From contig NZ_JAPWKD010000019.1 in assembly GCF_028283705.1 (NCBI RefSeq), positions 186,001 to 250,000 on the forward strand: a DNA stretch of 64,000 nt. Reading direction: 5' to 3'. This stretch comes from Pantoea sp. GTDB taxonomy: Bacteria > Pseudomonadota > Gammaproteobacteria > Enterobacterales > Enterobacteriaceae. Positions 15,884-26,300 of this stretch are shown here, piece after piece (position 1 is the first letter of the stretch; each line of letters begins with the position of its first letter). A program made the translations under genes and the position numbers. The notes beneath the pieces are model-generated. The model saw nothing but the letters and a program-made list of their open reading frames with translations. It ran no database searches and had not been told where the DNA came from.

Positions 15884-16534
15884 TCAAGTCAGATTTGAGA
15901 GAATCCCATAAGGAATGCGCAGTCCATAGGGCTTTAGGGTGTTAGCCCATGAAAGCTGCTTCTGGTTTACCCACTGGCATTGCAGTGTTCCATTAGTAAA
16001 TCTAAAAAAGGGACCAGAAAAACCAGTTACAGCACCATCATCAGATATATTACCACCCGGAACTGAACTGACAAGAAGCCAAACGTTTGTGCCAATACTT
16101 TGCGAGTACACGCTATTATCAAGGTCAAAATTAGCGGGTATATCGAAAAAACCTAAAATGCGTGGGATTTTTGCAGCCATAACCGCAGACCAAATCAATT
16201 CTCCAGACGCATTAAAAACATCCCTGTATCCGCTTTCCACTGGCATATCGCTGCGCGTTCTTGCCATCGAACCGGCATTCGCCGTCATCCAGTCCGGCCC
16301 GGTAAAAAACATCTTTGCATTATTATTCGGCTTAAACCATCTCAGATGGTCATCAAGGGCAACACTGTTGGTTACATGGCCCATATCAGTCGAGTCACCT
16401 AACTGACAGGAAATATTGTAATAGCCAATGTCGGTTAATCCGGCATAGGCTACGGTGTCTTTGTAATAAGTACCTTTATAATCAGAATCGATTACAAGAG
16501 CACCCGAAGAGTTAAATACCTGATATCCACTCAT
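15884..16534 (-). CDS. Tail accessory protein downstream of gpJ
   Basis: The 216-residue protein begins MSGYQVFNSSGALVIDSDYKGTYY and repeats a similar element, DVFNASGELIWSA, near residue 107. The start overlaps the preceding gene by 4 bases. The same NSSG-x-LVID element opens the next gene upstream, so both belong to one family of small proteins found between gpJ and the tail fibre in lambdoid phages. Probably a tail-tip or fibre-associated structural protein. Confidence 0.65.
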   Translation of the reverse strand: MSGYQVFNSSGALVIDSDYKGTYYKDTVAYAGLTDIGYYNISCQLGDSTDMGHVTNSVALDDHLRWFKPNNNAKMFFTGPDWMTANAGSMARTRSDMPVESGYRDVFNASGELIWSAVMAAKIPRILGFFDIPANFDLDNSVYSQSIGTNVWLLVSSVPGGNISDDGAVTGFSGPFFRFTNGTLQCQWVNQKQLSWANTLKPYGLRIPYGILSNLT

Positions 16535-16836
16535 AAAAACGCATACATATCCAGTGTGAGTGTAACGGCGGCAGTGTATGAAGAGAGTTTAAATACACGA
16601 AAGCCGCCGCTATAAGCCCGCGCAGCAAAATTAGCAGGAGTGAAATAAGATGTACTTGTTGCTGAGACAACGACGACAAATGATCCTGTATCCGTCATTC
16701 CGCTAAAAGAACCGGTGGCAATGTTTGAATTGGCGGGAATAGTGACGGTTGTCCTTCCAAGATATCGCGTATTGTAATCACCAATATCTACTATCAATTT
16801 GCCCGTTGCATCCCAGCATTGTAGTCCGCAGGGCAT
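16531..16836 (-). CDS. Small tail accessory protein
   Basis: The 101-residue protein MPCGLQCWDATGKLIVDIGDYNTRYLG... is predicted to be all beta, ending VTLTLDMYAFL. It lies 9 bp after gpJ and is coupled to the next gene by a 4-base overlap. It shares the x-x-x-G-K-L-I-V-D opening with that neighbour. Role in the virion is inferred from position. Confidence 0.65.
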   Translation of the reverse strand: MPCGLQCWDATGKLIVDIGDYNTRYLGRTTVTIPANSNIATGSFSGMTDTGSFVVVVSATSTSYFTPANFAARAYSGGFRVFKLSSYTAAVTLTLDMYAFL

Positions 16837-16845
16837 ATAATCTCC

Positions 16846-19800
16846 TTACCAAAGTCCGTCTCTGATACGCAGCGTGCCATTTGCATCGTAAAGCTGCCTC
16901 AGCACTCCAGTATCAACCACACGCCCGGAACCATTCGCAGCATTACGCTCAAACGCTCCATCTTTCCCCAGTCGCCAGCCTGAAACCCCAGCCACATAGT
17001 TTGTTGACTGAATGTAAGCCCCGATCATCGCATTGGTAATGGTACCATCACCGATAAATGTTGTATCGATAATGGTTTGCCCATTCTGAATAGCGAAGAA
17101 GGTTTTCGGGGTTGCCCCTACCTGACTCATCACTGCAAACCGGTCAGCCAGAAACAGCACCTGCGTCTGCATGCCTGACGGTGAGTTCTCAACACCAATC
17201 CCCATACCGGCAGCGTACTGGCGACCGTTGCTGTCTACCGCAACCTTGACAGAATACTGCGCGGAGAGTTTGCCGTTGGTGTCAGCCAGCGCCGTTGATG
17301 TCTGCTGAACGGCGGCGGTGTTCGTGTCGATGCTGGCCTGCACCTGCTCAAACTTCTGAGCATAGGCCTGGTCGTTTGTTGCAATCGTCTGCTTAACGGT
17401 GAGGATATCAGCGCGGTTTTGTCCGTACAGCTGGAACTGATGATCAACTGTGGCATCACCGTCCAGGGCATTCTGGAGCATTCCTTCAATGTTGGTATCC
17501 ACTTTCGATACCAGTTGCTTTCCGGCATCCGTCTGTAATACCTGCTCAGTGATATCCCCCAGCAATGCCGTGGCATCAACGCTACTCGCGCCGGTTACAA
17601 ACTCCGTCCAGTCGCCCACATTCCCGATACGGTCCACCAGCCGCGCACGATACCAGCGGCGCACGCCTGCGGGCATGGGGCCATGCTGATAGCTGACGCC
17701 GGGGTATGGCACGTAAGCCAGAAACAGCGGGTTCTGCCCGTCTGCCGTGGTGGCTACCTGCAACTCGGTGTAGGCGGTGTCGCCGGAACCTTCCGGAAAT
17801 CCCCACTGAATATCGATAGCCCACACAACATCATCAGAGGCCAGCAGACTGACCGGCGTGCCGGGTTTGCCTACTTTCCCCGTCAGCGTGGTTGACTGCG
17901 CGTAACCCCACGGCGATGATACATCAACCGCATTCACGGCACGCACGCGCACGTCATACACGCCCGCATAAATCCCGGAAATGGTGAAGCCCTTCGCGCT
18001 CTGCTGACCCACATTAACCCAGTCACCGTTATCCTTGCGCCATTGTGCGGTGTAGCTGATAGCGCTTGTCACGGCGTCCCACGTCACCTGCATGCAGGCC
18101 ACGTTAAGCCCCTGCTCGACGTAATCCACCTGGGAGATGGTAATATTTTGTGGCGCAGTCATTACGCCTGGTGGCGTCACGGTGATCGGTGCCGGGTCGA
18201 TTTTCACGCCGTCATCAATGTAGCGGTACTTGTTCGGGTCGTGCTGTACGGCAGCAATCGTAAAGGTGCCGTCATCGTTCGACGCAATGGAGGTCACGCG
18301 GAAATACTGAATCGCCAGATTATCACTGTCGATAGCCCATACCGCCCCCGCCGCTGGTGTCATTCTGAATGCAGTGCTGACCGTGACCGTTTTCTTATCG
18401 GCGCTGACTGACGCAATGGTACGGGTCTGCGCAGTACCGTCCGGCAGATTCAGCGCCAGGCGATCACCTGCGGCATAATCCGCTTCCCGGTCAAGTTCGA
18501 TATTCAGACCGTTAACCGATTTGATGCGGCCACCGTTCTGTTTGCCCGCACGGAATGGATCGGCCACGCCAATGATTTCAGCCGGCAGCGGGATATAACC
18601 ATCCAGACCCAACGCCAAATGTTGTGGTCCCGTCCTTCGCGTTCGACAGGATCACATAGCGCCCGCGCCGGTGCGCTTCACTCTGCGAGGTGCAACCGAT
18701 GGCCGTTAGCTGGGTCTGATTAACACCGTAGCGCTGAACAAGGTCAGGCTCATAAACGCCTTCAACCGTGTCAGAGTAATGATTCTGCGGGTCGGACCAT
18801 GACACCTGACAGGAGGTGTAACGGTTTTTGTAGGAGCCACCCGCATACGTAAACAGGCCGTCAATCACATTTGAGGCGTGGTAAACAAAATCCACATCGT
18901 CCTGTGGTACGTCCGCTTTCACGTAAATCTGGTCATTACCCCAGAAGGTAATCCCGCGAAATATCGCCGCAATGTCCTTCAGAACCGTGTAGGCATCTTC
19001 CTGGCTCTGGATGTACACGTTACAGGTAAAACGCGGCTCCGTGCCGCCTGCGCCGTCTGACACCATCTCATCGCAATACTGCGCAATGGTGTACAGCTCC
19101 CATTTATCAATCATGGTGGCGTCAACACGGTTGCCCATGCCGTAAATCTCATCCAGCACCAGATCGTAAAACACCCACGCCGGGTTATCTGTCCAGGCCA
19201 GTTTGAAATCACCCGTCCAGGTGCCGCTATAGGTCCGGGTGACAGGGTCATACGTTGTCGGCACGCGAACCAGCTTACCTTTCGGTTTACAGGTGATTTT
19301 CGGTGCGCTGCCGTTGAACTGGCTGGAATCCAGCTCGATGTAGAGTAATGCGGTGTTCGGGTAGCGTAACTTGCTGTCGATGACTTCCGCGAAAGAGAAC
19401 ACTTTGAAGGCGTTAATCAGCTTCGTTGAGGTCGAGTCAGCAGTAATACGGCGGACACGGATGGACCAGCCGGTTGTAGCTGCTGGCAGGTTGATACGGT
19501 GATCGCGCTGATATTCCGAAGTGGTTTTACCGTCAAAGCTGCCGTTAACCACGTTTACCCAGGCTGCGCCATCGGTTGAGAGATCGATAGCGTACTGCGT
19601 GACCGTGCCCACCATATCGCCGTTATCTTTGTACAGATACTGCAAAGGCAGGCTCAGTTTTACGCGCACCGCATCCAGCGTCAGATCGGTAAACTGCCGG
19701 GTCCAGGGTGAAGTTGTTGTGACTTCAACACCCACAGAGGACTCGTTATTGATTTCCGGCATGCCCTGAATGTAGGTCTGGTCCTGCGTGCCGTTGCGGT

Positions 19801-20032
19801 AATCCCATACCACTCCGGTGAAGTTGTAGGTGCCGTCCTCATTAGCCAGCTGGGTATCATTCAGGAAAATATTCTGCGCGGTCAGTTCGCCCTGAATCTC
19901 CCCTTCAGCAATCGCCAGCAGCATTTTAATTTTCGCGACCGATAACAGGTCATCCGGTTCTTCTACCGGCGTATGGGCGCTGCTGCTTCCCGCTTTGCTG
20001 CCCTGAATCAATGCACCGTCAAGAAGTCGCAT
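16846..20032 (-). pseudogene. J: Host-specificity tail tip protein gpJ, frameshifted
   Basis: Two frames together cover a full gpJ of about 1060 residues. The first (20032-18578, 484 aa) carries the N-terminal J domains and stops after TTTFGVGSGWLYPAAG. The second (18618-16846, 590 aa) resumes at LGLDGYIPLPAEIIGVADPF, the usual continuation of TFGVG. An extra base in the GGG run (CCC at 18608-18610 on the plus strand) explains the shift. The second part has fibronectin-like domains and the receptor-binding C-terminus. Unless corrected by slippage or a sequencing error, the prophage lacks functional gpJ. Confidence 0.88.
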
Positions 20033-20043
20033 ATTTCACCCAT

Positions 20044-20068
20044 AAAAAAAGCCCGCACGGTGGCGGGC
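20044..20068 (-). terminator. Terminator upstream of gpJ
   Basis: GCCCGC-N6-GCGGGC with a seven-base U-tract on the minus strand. It separates gpJ from the accessory genes on its 5' side. Confidence 0.75.
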
Positions 20069-20207
20069 ATGATTAATTACTGATCGAATATCAGGATGTT
20101 GCTGATTTACAGATAAGGATATGTTGAGTATTCAGCCCGTCCATGTTTGGGGCATGGGCGCACACAGCAATGAGGGATGGCTGATTACCTCAGTTTAAGG
20201 AAGATTG

Positions 20208-20411
20208 ATGAAATACAAGCTAAATACGGTCAGCGGTATAAATTCTGAAGGAAGCAATCAAAAGTTGCATGTCTTCTTGGTTGGTGAAGACCAGTCTCAG
20301 CACAATTTTCAAATAGATGTCAGTGGTAGAGATGTTAAAAGCTTAACTTTGTTAGAAATTGAAAATCTAGCTATTCAGCATGCTCGCCAAAGTTTCACTG
20401 ATTGCAATTAA
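20208..20411 (+). CDS. Small accessory protein on the strand opposite the tail operon
   Basis: ATG at 20208 follows AAGGAAG and gives 67 residues: MKYKLNTVSG...HVFLVGEDQSQHNFQIDVSGRDVKSL. I do not recognise it. It is AT-rich, unlike the surrounding tail genes, and opposes late transcription, as expected for an independently expressed accessory gene between tail I and J. Its 3' end overlaps the convergent coiled-coil gene by 17 bp. Confidence 0.6.
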   Translation: MKYKLNTVSGINSEGSNQKLHVFLVGEDQSQHNFQIDVSGRDVKSLTLLEIENLAIQHARQSFTDCN

Positions 20412-20568
20412 CATTCATTTTCACTAAGTCTAAATTGGATTTAATAGAATGAATTTCTGCAGTTTGTGAGTCTAAAATACAGCTTGTGGATTGCTGTGCA
20501 TCTGCGAGCTGTTTTTTTAAGACTTTCATCTCTGTTTCAAGTTCTTCAACTCTTTGTTCTAAGGTCAT
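20395..20568 (-). CDS. Small coiled-coil protein between tail I and J
   Basis: A 57-residue frame begins MTLEQRVEELETEMKVLKKQ with heptad-spaced leucine and valine residues, so it is a likely coiled coil, and runs to KMNVNCNQ. GGAG stands 8 bases before the ATG. Short coiled-coil genes in this place are common in lambdoid tails. The gene is too short for usual ORF cut-offs. Function unknown. Confidence 0.6.
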   Translation of the reverse strand: MTLEQRVEELETEMKVLKKQLADAQQSTSCILDSQTAEIHSIKSNLDLVKMNVNCNQ

Positions 20569-20590
20569 GGTTTAACTCCTGAATAAAATA

Positions 20591-21214
20591 TTACTGCTGG
20601 TCGCTGGAATAAATCCCAGCGCTGATAATGGCACCGCCTATTTCACGCGTGCCGAAAAGGAGCGGGACGGGATACCCCATTGCAACCGTGTTAACGGGAG
20701 AGCCAAAGGCGTAGTTAGGCTTATTGTCCGCGCTGGACGATGCCCCGACATTGAAGTTGGGTTGCGGCGTCAGCATACTCATCACGCCACCCAGCATCAT
20801 GCTGATCCCCATACCGGTGAGCATGGTAGTTGCAACACCTGTCGCCGTTGCGGTTCCGAGTGCAGAACCCCACAGCGCCAGCGTGCCACCAGCGGTAAAA
20901 TAGGCAGACACCAGCGCCACCGCACCGATCACAATCTGGAGCACGCCGACCTGCTTGCTGCCTTTGATAACCTGAGTCATGCGATATTCAGTTGCGCCCG
21001 AAGACATATCGAACTCTTCCAGGCTGATATTCTTACCGCCGCTGTAGAAAGCAAAACTCACCCCGCTGAGGTGCGCATTCGACAGGTATTTTTTGAAGCC
21101 GGGCACCTGTGAGCACATGGCACGGATCATTTCCTTCAGGTCGGCTACGTGGAACTGATGCACCTTACCGAACTTTTTCGCCAGACCACCGGAGAGGGTC
21201 AGTTTTTTAAGCAC
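20591..21214 (-). CDS. I: Tail tip assembly protein gpI
   Basis: The 207-residue protein has a ubiquitin-like N-terminal part (MLKKLTLSGGLAKKFG), a glycine/alanine-rich membrane-like centre (IVIGAVALVSAYFTAGG) and the C-terminal GSPVNTVAMGYPVPLLFGTREIGGAIISAGI typical of gpI. It helps form the tail tip initiator with gpJ, gpL and gpK. It overlaps gpK by 8 bp. Confidence 0.85.
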   Translation of the reverse strand: MLKKLTLSGGLAKKFGKVHQFHVADLKEMIRAMCSQVPGFKKYLSNAHLSGVSFAFYSGGKNISLEEFDMSSGATEYRMTQVIKGSKQVGVLQIVIGAVALVSAYFTAGGTLALWGSALGTATATGVATTMLTGMGISMMLGGVMSMLTPQPNFNVGASSSADNKPNYAFGSPVNTVAMGYPVPLLFGTREIGGAIISAGIYSSDQQ

Positions 21215-21926
21215 TGAATAATTCCTTATGCCGGACTATCCGCACGGTGCGGTCACGGTAATATTTACCGTAAGGGACGCGGGCAGACAGATTGCCAAAG
21301 GCATGATGGAGGATGATGTTATTGCCGAGATAAACGGCAGCATGGTTAGTCACGGGTGCCTGCACCCGCATCATGATCACGTCACCGGGTTGCATGGCAG
21401 CTGCATCGACCTCTGTGAAGCCCTCGCCCTGCCAGTTGTCGTCGTAGCGGTTTTCTTTGCCATCCACCCACCACTCGTAATCAACGGACCAGTTACCGAG
21501 CGTAATACCATGTTCCAGCCGGAAATAATCACGCAACAGTGACCAGCAGTCGGCATGCCCCAGCACCCAGCGCCGCCCGGCTAACTCCCGGTCGCCACGC
21601 GGTGAAAGGGTGCAGAAATCACCGTCCGGCCACGACATGATCCCCCACTCCACGCCGGAATGGTCGCACTGAATACGGTCCAGTTCGGACGGTATCAGCT
21701 GCACCACATCCGGGTGAGAGTGAATTATCATCAGAACTTCACCCCGTTCTTCCGCTTCAGCCATGTCATCAGGCGCAAGCGTGAAATGTTCCGTGGGCTT
21801 ATCGGAGATATTCCGGCAGGGGATATATTCCTGTGACTGCCCGGCCTGAATGATCACCCCGCATGCCTCATTCGGGTATTCAGCAGAGACGTGCTCACGT
21901 ATAGCGTTCATGATTTTTTCGCGCAT
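21207..21926 (-). CDS. K: Tail tip protein gpK, Mov34/JAMM plus NlpC/P60
   Basis: The 239-residue protein has an N-terminal JAMM metalloprotease-like domain (CGVII near residue 22, IIHSHPDVVQLIPSELD near 69) and a C-terminal NlpC/P60 domain with the catalytic Cys in LGHADCWSLLRDYF and His in TNHAAVYLGNN. It probably trims peptidoglycan or processes tip proteins at DNA entry. Confidence 0.88.
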   Translation of the reverse strand: MREKIMNAIREHVSAEYPNEACGVIIQAGQSQEYIPCRNISDKPTEHFTLAPDDMAEAEERGEVLMIIHSHPDVVQLIPSELDRIQCDHSGVEWGIMSWPDGDFCTLSPRGDRELAGRRWVLGHADCWSLLRDYFRLEHGITLGNWSVDYEWWVDGKENRYDDNWQGEGFTEVDAAAMQPGDVIMMRVQAPVTNHAAVYLGNNIILHHAFGNLSARVPYGKYYRDRTVRIVRHKELFSA

Positions 21927-21928
21927 GA

Positions 21929-22663
21929 TTATTTGCTCTGGAGGTTTGCAGCCGGGAAGCCACCAAACGGAATCGGGTTTTCAGAACCAAAACGCAGCTG
22001 GCAGTCACTGAGCCGCCCGCCGCAGACATCAAGGGAAGGATCAGCCGTTGGTGTGCCGTCCTTCAGAAAATAATTTGCGCCGTTGTAATCACAGCCGGTG
22101 CCGGTACGATACCAGCCCCGCATGCACCAGGTGCACACCGGCGTAATCTGCCTGGAGGGGAGTTGCAGGCTTTGAACATCAAAGGGCGAGCACAGCTCAA
22201 AATCGACCTGTGTACGCGTCTCGCTTTTCTTCGAGTTGACGTAAAACACCTGCACCCGTTCATCTGTCGGGCTGGCGCTGGCATTGCCTCCAGTCCAGTT
22301 TGCCGCGTCCAGATACTTCGCCAGCGTGGTGTGGATTTTTACCTTCGCTTTCACCATGTCATCAAACTGAAGGCACAGCGAAGTAACGTAGTTGCCCACG
22401 TTACCCACAGAAAGCGTTGGCGTCGGCTGTGATCCGGTGCTGGACAGCTCAACGCCCTGTAATTCATAGGGGTACGGGTCGTACTGGTTTCCCTGCCAGA
22501 TGATGGCCGGAAGCCCCTCGGCAAACGCATTCCAGTCTGCCTCCGCGATATTGTGAGCGTGGAATCTCAGCACATCCGGCATGCCAAACGCGGTGCCGTC
22601 AATCTCGATCAACTGGACGAGGCTACCCGGCTCCAGTTGCTGAATATCTGCCGTAAAACTCAT
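21929..22663 (-). CDS. L: Tail tip protein gpL (iron-sulfur)
   Basis: This 244-residue protein has the gpL C-terminal cysteine set (VCTWCMRGWYRTGTGC...VCGGRLSDC), which in lambda gpL holds a 4Fe-4S cluster. It is placed between gpM and gpK as in lambda. The N-terminal half (MSFTADIQQLEPGSLVQLIEIDG) is the usual L domain. Confidence 0.88.
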   Translation of the reverse strand: MSFTADIQQLEPGSLVQLIEIDGTAFGMPDVLRFHAHNIAEADWNAFAEGLPAIIWQGNQYDPYPYELQGVELSSTGSQPTPTLSVGNVGNYVTSLCLQFDDMVKAKVKIHTTLAKYLDAANWTGGNASASPTDERVQVFYVNSKKSETRTQVDFELCSPFDVQSLQLPSRQITPVCTWCMRGWYRTGTGCDYNGANYFLKDGTPTADPSLDVCGGRLSDCQLRFGSENPIPFGGFPAANLQSK

Positions 22664-22673
22664 ATTCGCCCCA

Positions 22674-22696
22674 TAAAAAAAGGCGCATCAGCGCCT
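22674..22696 (-). terminator. Terminator between gpM and gpL
   Basis: AGGCGC-ATCA-GCGCCT hairpin with a seven-base U-tract on the minus strand. Late RNA must be antiterminated to pass it. Confidence 0.75.
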
Positions 22697-22715
22697 CAGA
22701 TAGTTAACTGCCCAA

Positions 22716-23057
22716 TCAGGGCGCGAATGACTGTTCAAAGGTAAAAGCGATATCCGCAATAATTCCGTTCTGAAAACTCGGCTTGATGGAATCGTTTTTT
22801 ACCCGATAAAGTTTCTTTTCTCCCCACGGATTCACCCACCAGAAAGAGGAGGTAACGTGGGATTTCAGAAAGGCGCGCACCGTTGCCATGTCGGCAATTT
22901 TGCCGTTGCAGGATAAATTCCAGGACTCGGCATCCTGATTGATACCCACCCCGGCCACCTGTTTATAGTTATCACCGAACTGAGCCTGAAGCGTCGCTAC
23001 CGTGACCTCTTCTTCGGCTCCGATCCTGACACACCAGCTGAAAGTATCCGTTGCCAT
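22716..23057 (-). CDS. M: Minor tail protein gpM
   Basis: The 113-residue protein begins MATDTFSWCVRIGAEEEVTVATLQAQFGDNYKQVAGVGINQ, matching the lambda gpM/phage minor tail family. It lies between the tape measure and gpL. It forms part of the tail tip ring. Confidence 0.85.
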   Translation of the reverse strand: MATDTFSWCVRIGAEEEVTVATLQAQFGDNYKQVAGVGINQDAESWNLSCNGKIADMATVRAFLKSHVTSSFWWVNPWGEKKLYRVKNDSIKPSFQNGIIADIAFTFEQSFAP

Positions 23058-23115
23058 CTCATCTCCAGAAACGAAAAGACCACCCGAAGGTGGCCCTGTT
23101 TAGATTTCCGCTTTA

Positions 23116-23346
23116 TTAAAGCCCTGCTTTTTTCCTGGCTTCTTCCAGATATCCCTGTGCTGACTTATCTTTCACCTCAGATAAGTCATATTCCGAATCA
23201 ATGATTTTATTTAGCTTTTTATCAATTGATTCCAGTAATTCAATTTGCCGATTAGCTCTTACACTGGCACGGTTGAGAAAATACCAAATAACAACGCCAG
23301 CAACGGCAAATATCAAATACCAGAACAAAAAAGCACCACCATCCAT
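23116..23346 (-). CDS. Small membrane protein in tail operon
   Basis: From ATG 23346 (AAGGAA upstream) the product has 76 residues: one N-terminal membrane segment (FLFWYLIFAVAGVVIWYFL), then a charged helix (RQIELLESIDKKLNKIIDSEYD). Upstream ATGs at 23352 and 23364 are possible. It sits between the tape measure and gpM and is not part of lambda's set. I cannot assign a role. Superinfection immunity or a lysis helper are possible for such single-span proteins. Confidence 0.6.
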   Translation of the reverse strand: MDGGAFLFWYLIFAVAGVVIWYFLNRASVRANRQIELLESIDKKLNKIIDSEYDLSEVKDKSAQGYLEEARKKAGL

Positions 23347-23394
23347 AATCATTTCCTTGTGCAAAAAAGTGAGTATGCAAGATAGGCGCTGTTA

Positions 23395-26300
23395 TTATGT
23401 TTTGTAAAGTAATCCACCAGGAGAAATTGCCTGCCTTGCCCACTCATTTATAGTTTGCTGAATCATCGCTTTCAGCTGTTTAGAGGCGGCAGTGGTATTA
23501 GCATTGCTCACACCGCCACTGTCTGCGCCCTGTGTGATACTGACTGGCGCATCCACCTGCACATTAATATTGCCGCTGCCGGTAGCGCGATTGACCCCGG
23601 ATGAATACGGGACCGTCCCGCCAACATACCCACCGTTTGCGTATCCGTTTGCCAGGTCATAGAGATTCGCCACACCAATACGGGCCGTTTGCTCTTTGGT
23701 GAAAACAAACTCATCTTTATGAACAATACCAGCGGGTTCATATTTACCACCCATTCCGGTATAACCACCACCGTCATAACTGGCAAAGCTGGTTGGCATT
23801 CCCATAGCGCCCACGGAGCCACTTGCCGCCCCGGCACTGACCGAGCCAAAAGCCGCACCGCCCAGGCTGGTAAGCGTGGTGCCAAAAATACTGGCAACGC
23901 CGCTCATTGCACTGACTGCCGCCATCTGCAAAGCAACTTTGGCGATCATCTGCAAAACAGACAGCCCCCAGCTTTTCCAGTCGGCTTTACTGCCCGTCAG
24001 CATCGCGGCCATGTTATCCATCGCGCTGTCCATCGTGGATGTGATGCCGCTTGCCACCGTGCCAGATATGTTACTGGCGTTCTCCAGCCAGTTTTCATAG
24101 CCTTTTGAAACGCCGTTGAGCCAGCTGGATTCCGTCGCGGAAATGGCCTGGTATTTCTTCTCCAGCGCATCCAGCGCCTTTTGGCGCTCTGCGATTGCCT
24201 GCGTGCTGCTATTCCCGCCAGCTTTATCGAAAAGACGATCAATTTGCTGCGTTTCATCATAACGCTGGCGTTGCAGATCGCTCATGCCTGCAGTGTCGGT
24301 CGTCTGCGCTGCTTCATCGCGGTATTTGCGGGCCGCGTCAGTTAAATCCTTCAGCGCTTCAGTCTGGTCACGCTGTTTTTTTACGTTCTCTTCAGCGCGC
24401 TGTGTCCAGGTTGCCAGCTCTGTTGAGGAGTCCCGGATAGCTTTGCGCTGTTCTTCCGTCCACTTAATCCCGGCCTGATGCGCAGCAGCATAGAGATCAG
24501 CCGCCTTCTCTCCTTCCGTGGCACGAACCTTCTGCACTTCAATGGCGACACTCAGGTCGGCCATCTTGCGGGCATAGTTCTCGGCAATCGTGGCCGCTTC
24601 ACGTTCGGCTTTATTCTGCGCATTGGTCGCCGCAGTGCCGTCCTTTTTAGCCTGCGCTGCGGCAGCATCCTTTTTCGCTGCCTGATCCTTGTTGTACACG
24701 TAGGTCGTGTACAGTGCGCCGGTCAGCTTCAGGTCATCCGCTTCGTACTGATACTGACGATGCAGTTTTTCCAGTCCGTCAAGGCTGGCAAGCTCGTTAT
24801 CACGGCGGGCTTTCTCCAGCGCTGTCTGCTGCTGAGGTGTCGCGTTCGCCGTGGAAACTACCGGTCCCTGATACTGCGGCGGCGTTGCGCCTGCGGTCGC
24901 AGACATCGAGCGGTTAAGCAGGTCATAGGCACCCTTCAGGATTGAAACGGCCCCGGCCTGCTCTACCGCTTTCTGTGCGGCCAGATCGCTGGCATCGTTA
25001 ACCAGCTTTTGCGTACCCGCAACTTTTGCCGCTGCATCTTCCCGCTGGTACTCCAGCTTGTTCAGCTTATCCGTCAGTTCAACGTTTTTGGCCGTGATAT
25101 CGGCCTGATCCATGAACGTGTTGATATAGGTCAGCGTGGGGTGTTTGTTGTAATCCTGCTGAATCTGGTCGAGCGCGGAAAGGCTGTCTTTCACCTTCAG
25201 AATCTGCGCGTCCAGATCGTTCAGGTCTTTCTGCTGCGCCTGTAATGATATCCGGGCATCCGCTGCGGTAGACTTCAGGCCCAGCACGGACATTTGTTTC
25301 AGTTTGCCGTTAATCTCATCGAGATTATTGGCAAAACCAACCGCCTCTTTATGCACCTGCTGGGTGTTCTGATACAGGCCATACATCGCCGCACCGGCAC
25401 CGATAATGACGCCGGGCCAGCCGCCGAGGATACCCAGCACACCACTCCCCAGGCGGGACATCACTGAGGCGGTATTGGTCAGATTTGCCATAGCTGAGGA
25501 ACGGCCAGCAATGGCGTTATTCAGCCCGGTCTGTGCCGCCGCCAGACTGCGCTCGGCGGCTATCTGCGCCTCAATCGATACCGCAGCGGCTTTCGCCTGC
25601 TGTGCCCGGTAAAGTGTCTGACGCGCTGCGGCCACACTTATTTGTGTGCCCCGGACCTGTGCCTGTGCCAGCGCCACTTCAGCGGCGGTGTTAGACACCA
25701 CTGCCGCCGTTGACTGCGCAACGTTGCCGACCATATTGCCGAAATAGCGCGCAAGCCCGATACCCACCAGCAACCCGGCAGTGTCGGCAACCGTATCGAT
25801 GTTTTTCGCCAGACTGTCGAGCATGCCGGAAAGTGAAGAGGACGCGCCGACCGCATCATTAGCCCCGCCCACCCACGCCATAAAGGCGTTCTGTACTTTC
25901 TGCGCCGATCCGCTGATAGAGGCGGGCAGGGTTTCAAATTCTTTGCGCAGCACCTGAACGTTAGTCAGGAGCGGTACAATTTTATCAGTCGTCAGCTCGC
26001 CGTTATTCGCCATGTTACGGAGGCCACCGACCGTTACGCCGAGGCCGTCAGCCAGCAGCTTTGCCAGGCGCTGGCCGTTCTCCATGATGGCGTTAAATTC
26101 TTCACCGCGCAGCACGCCGGAACCCAGCGCCTGACTAAGCTGAGTGATAACAGAACTGGCTTCTTCCGTGCTGGCACCGGACAGTTTCAGCGAGGTAGCG
26201 ACCGTCTCCGTCACCTTCGCCACGTCAGACGATGCAAACCCCATCGACCGCAGAGACTGAGCGATACGGCTGTAGAGGTTGGAGTTAGCCTCCAGTGATG

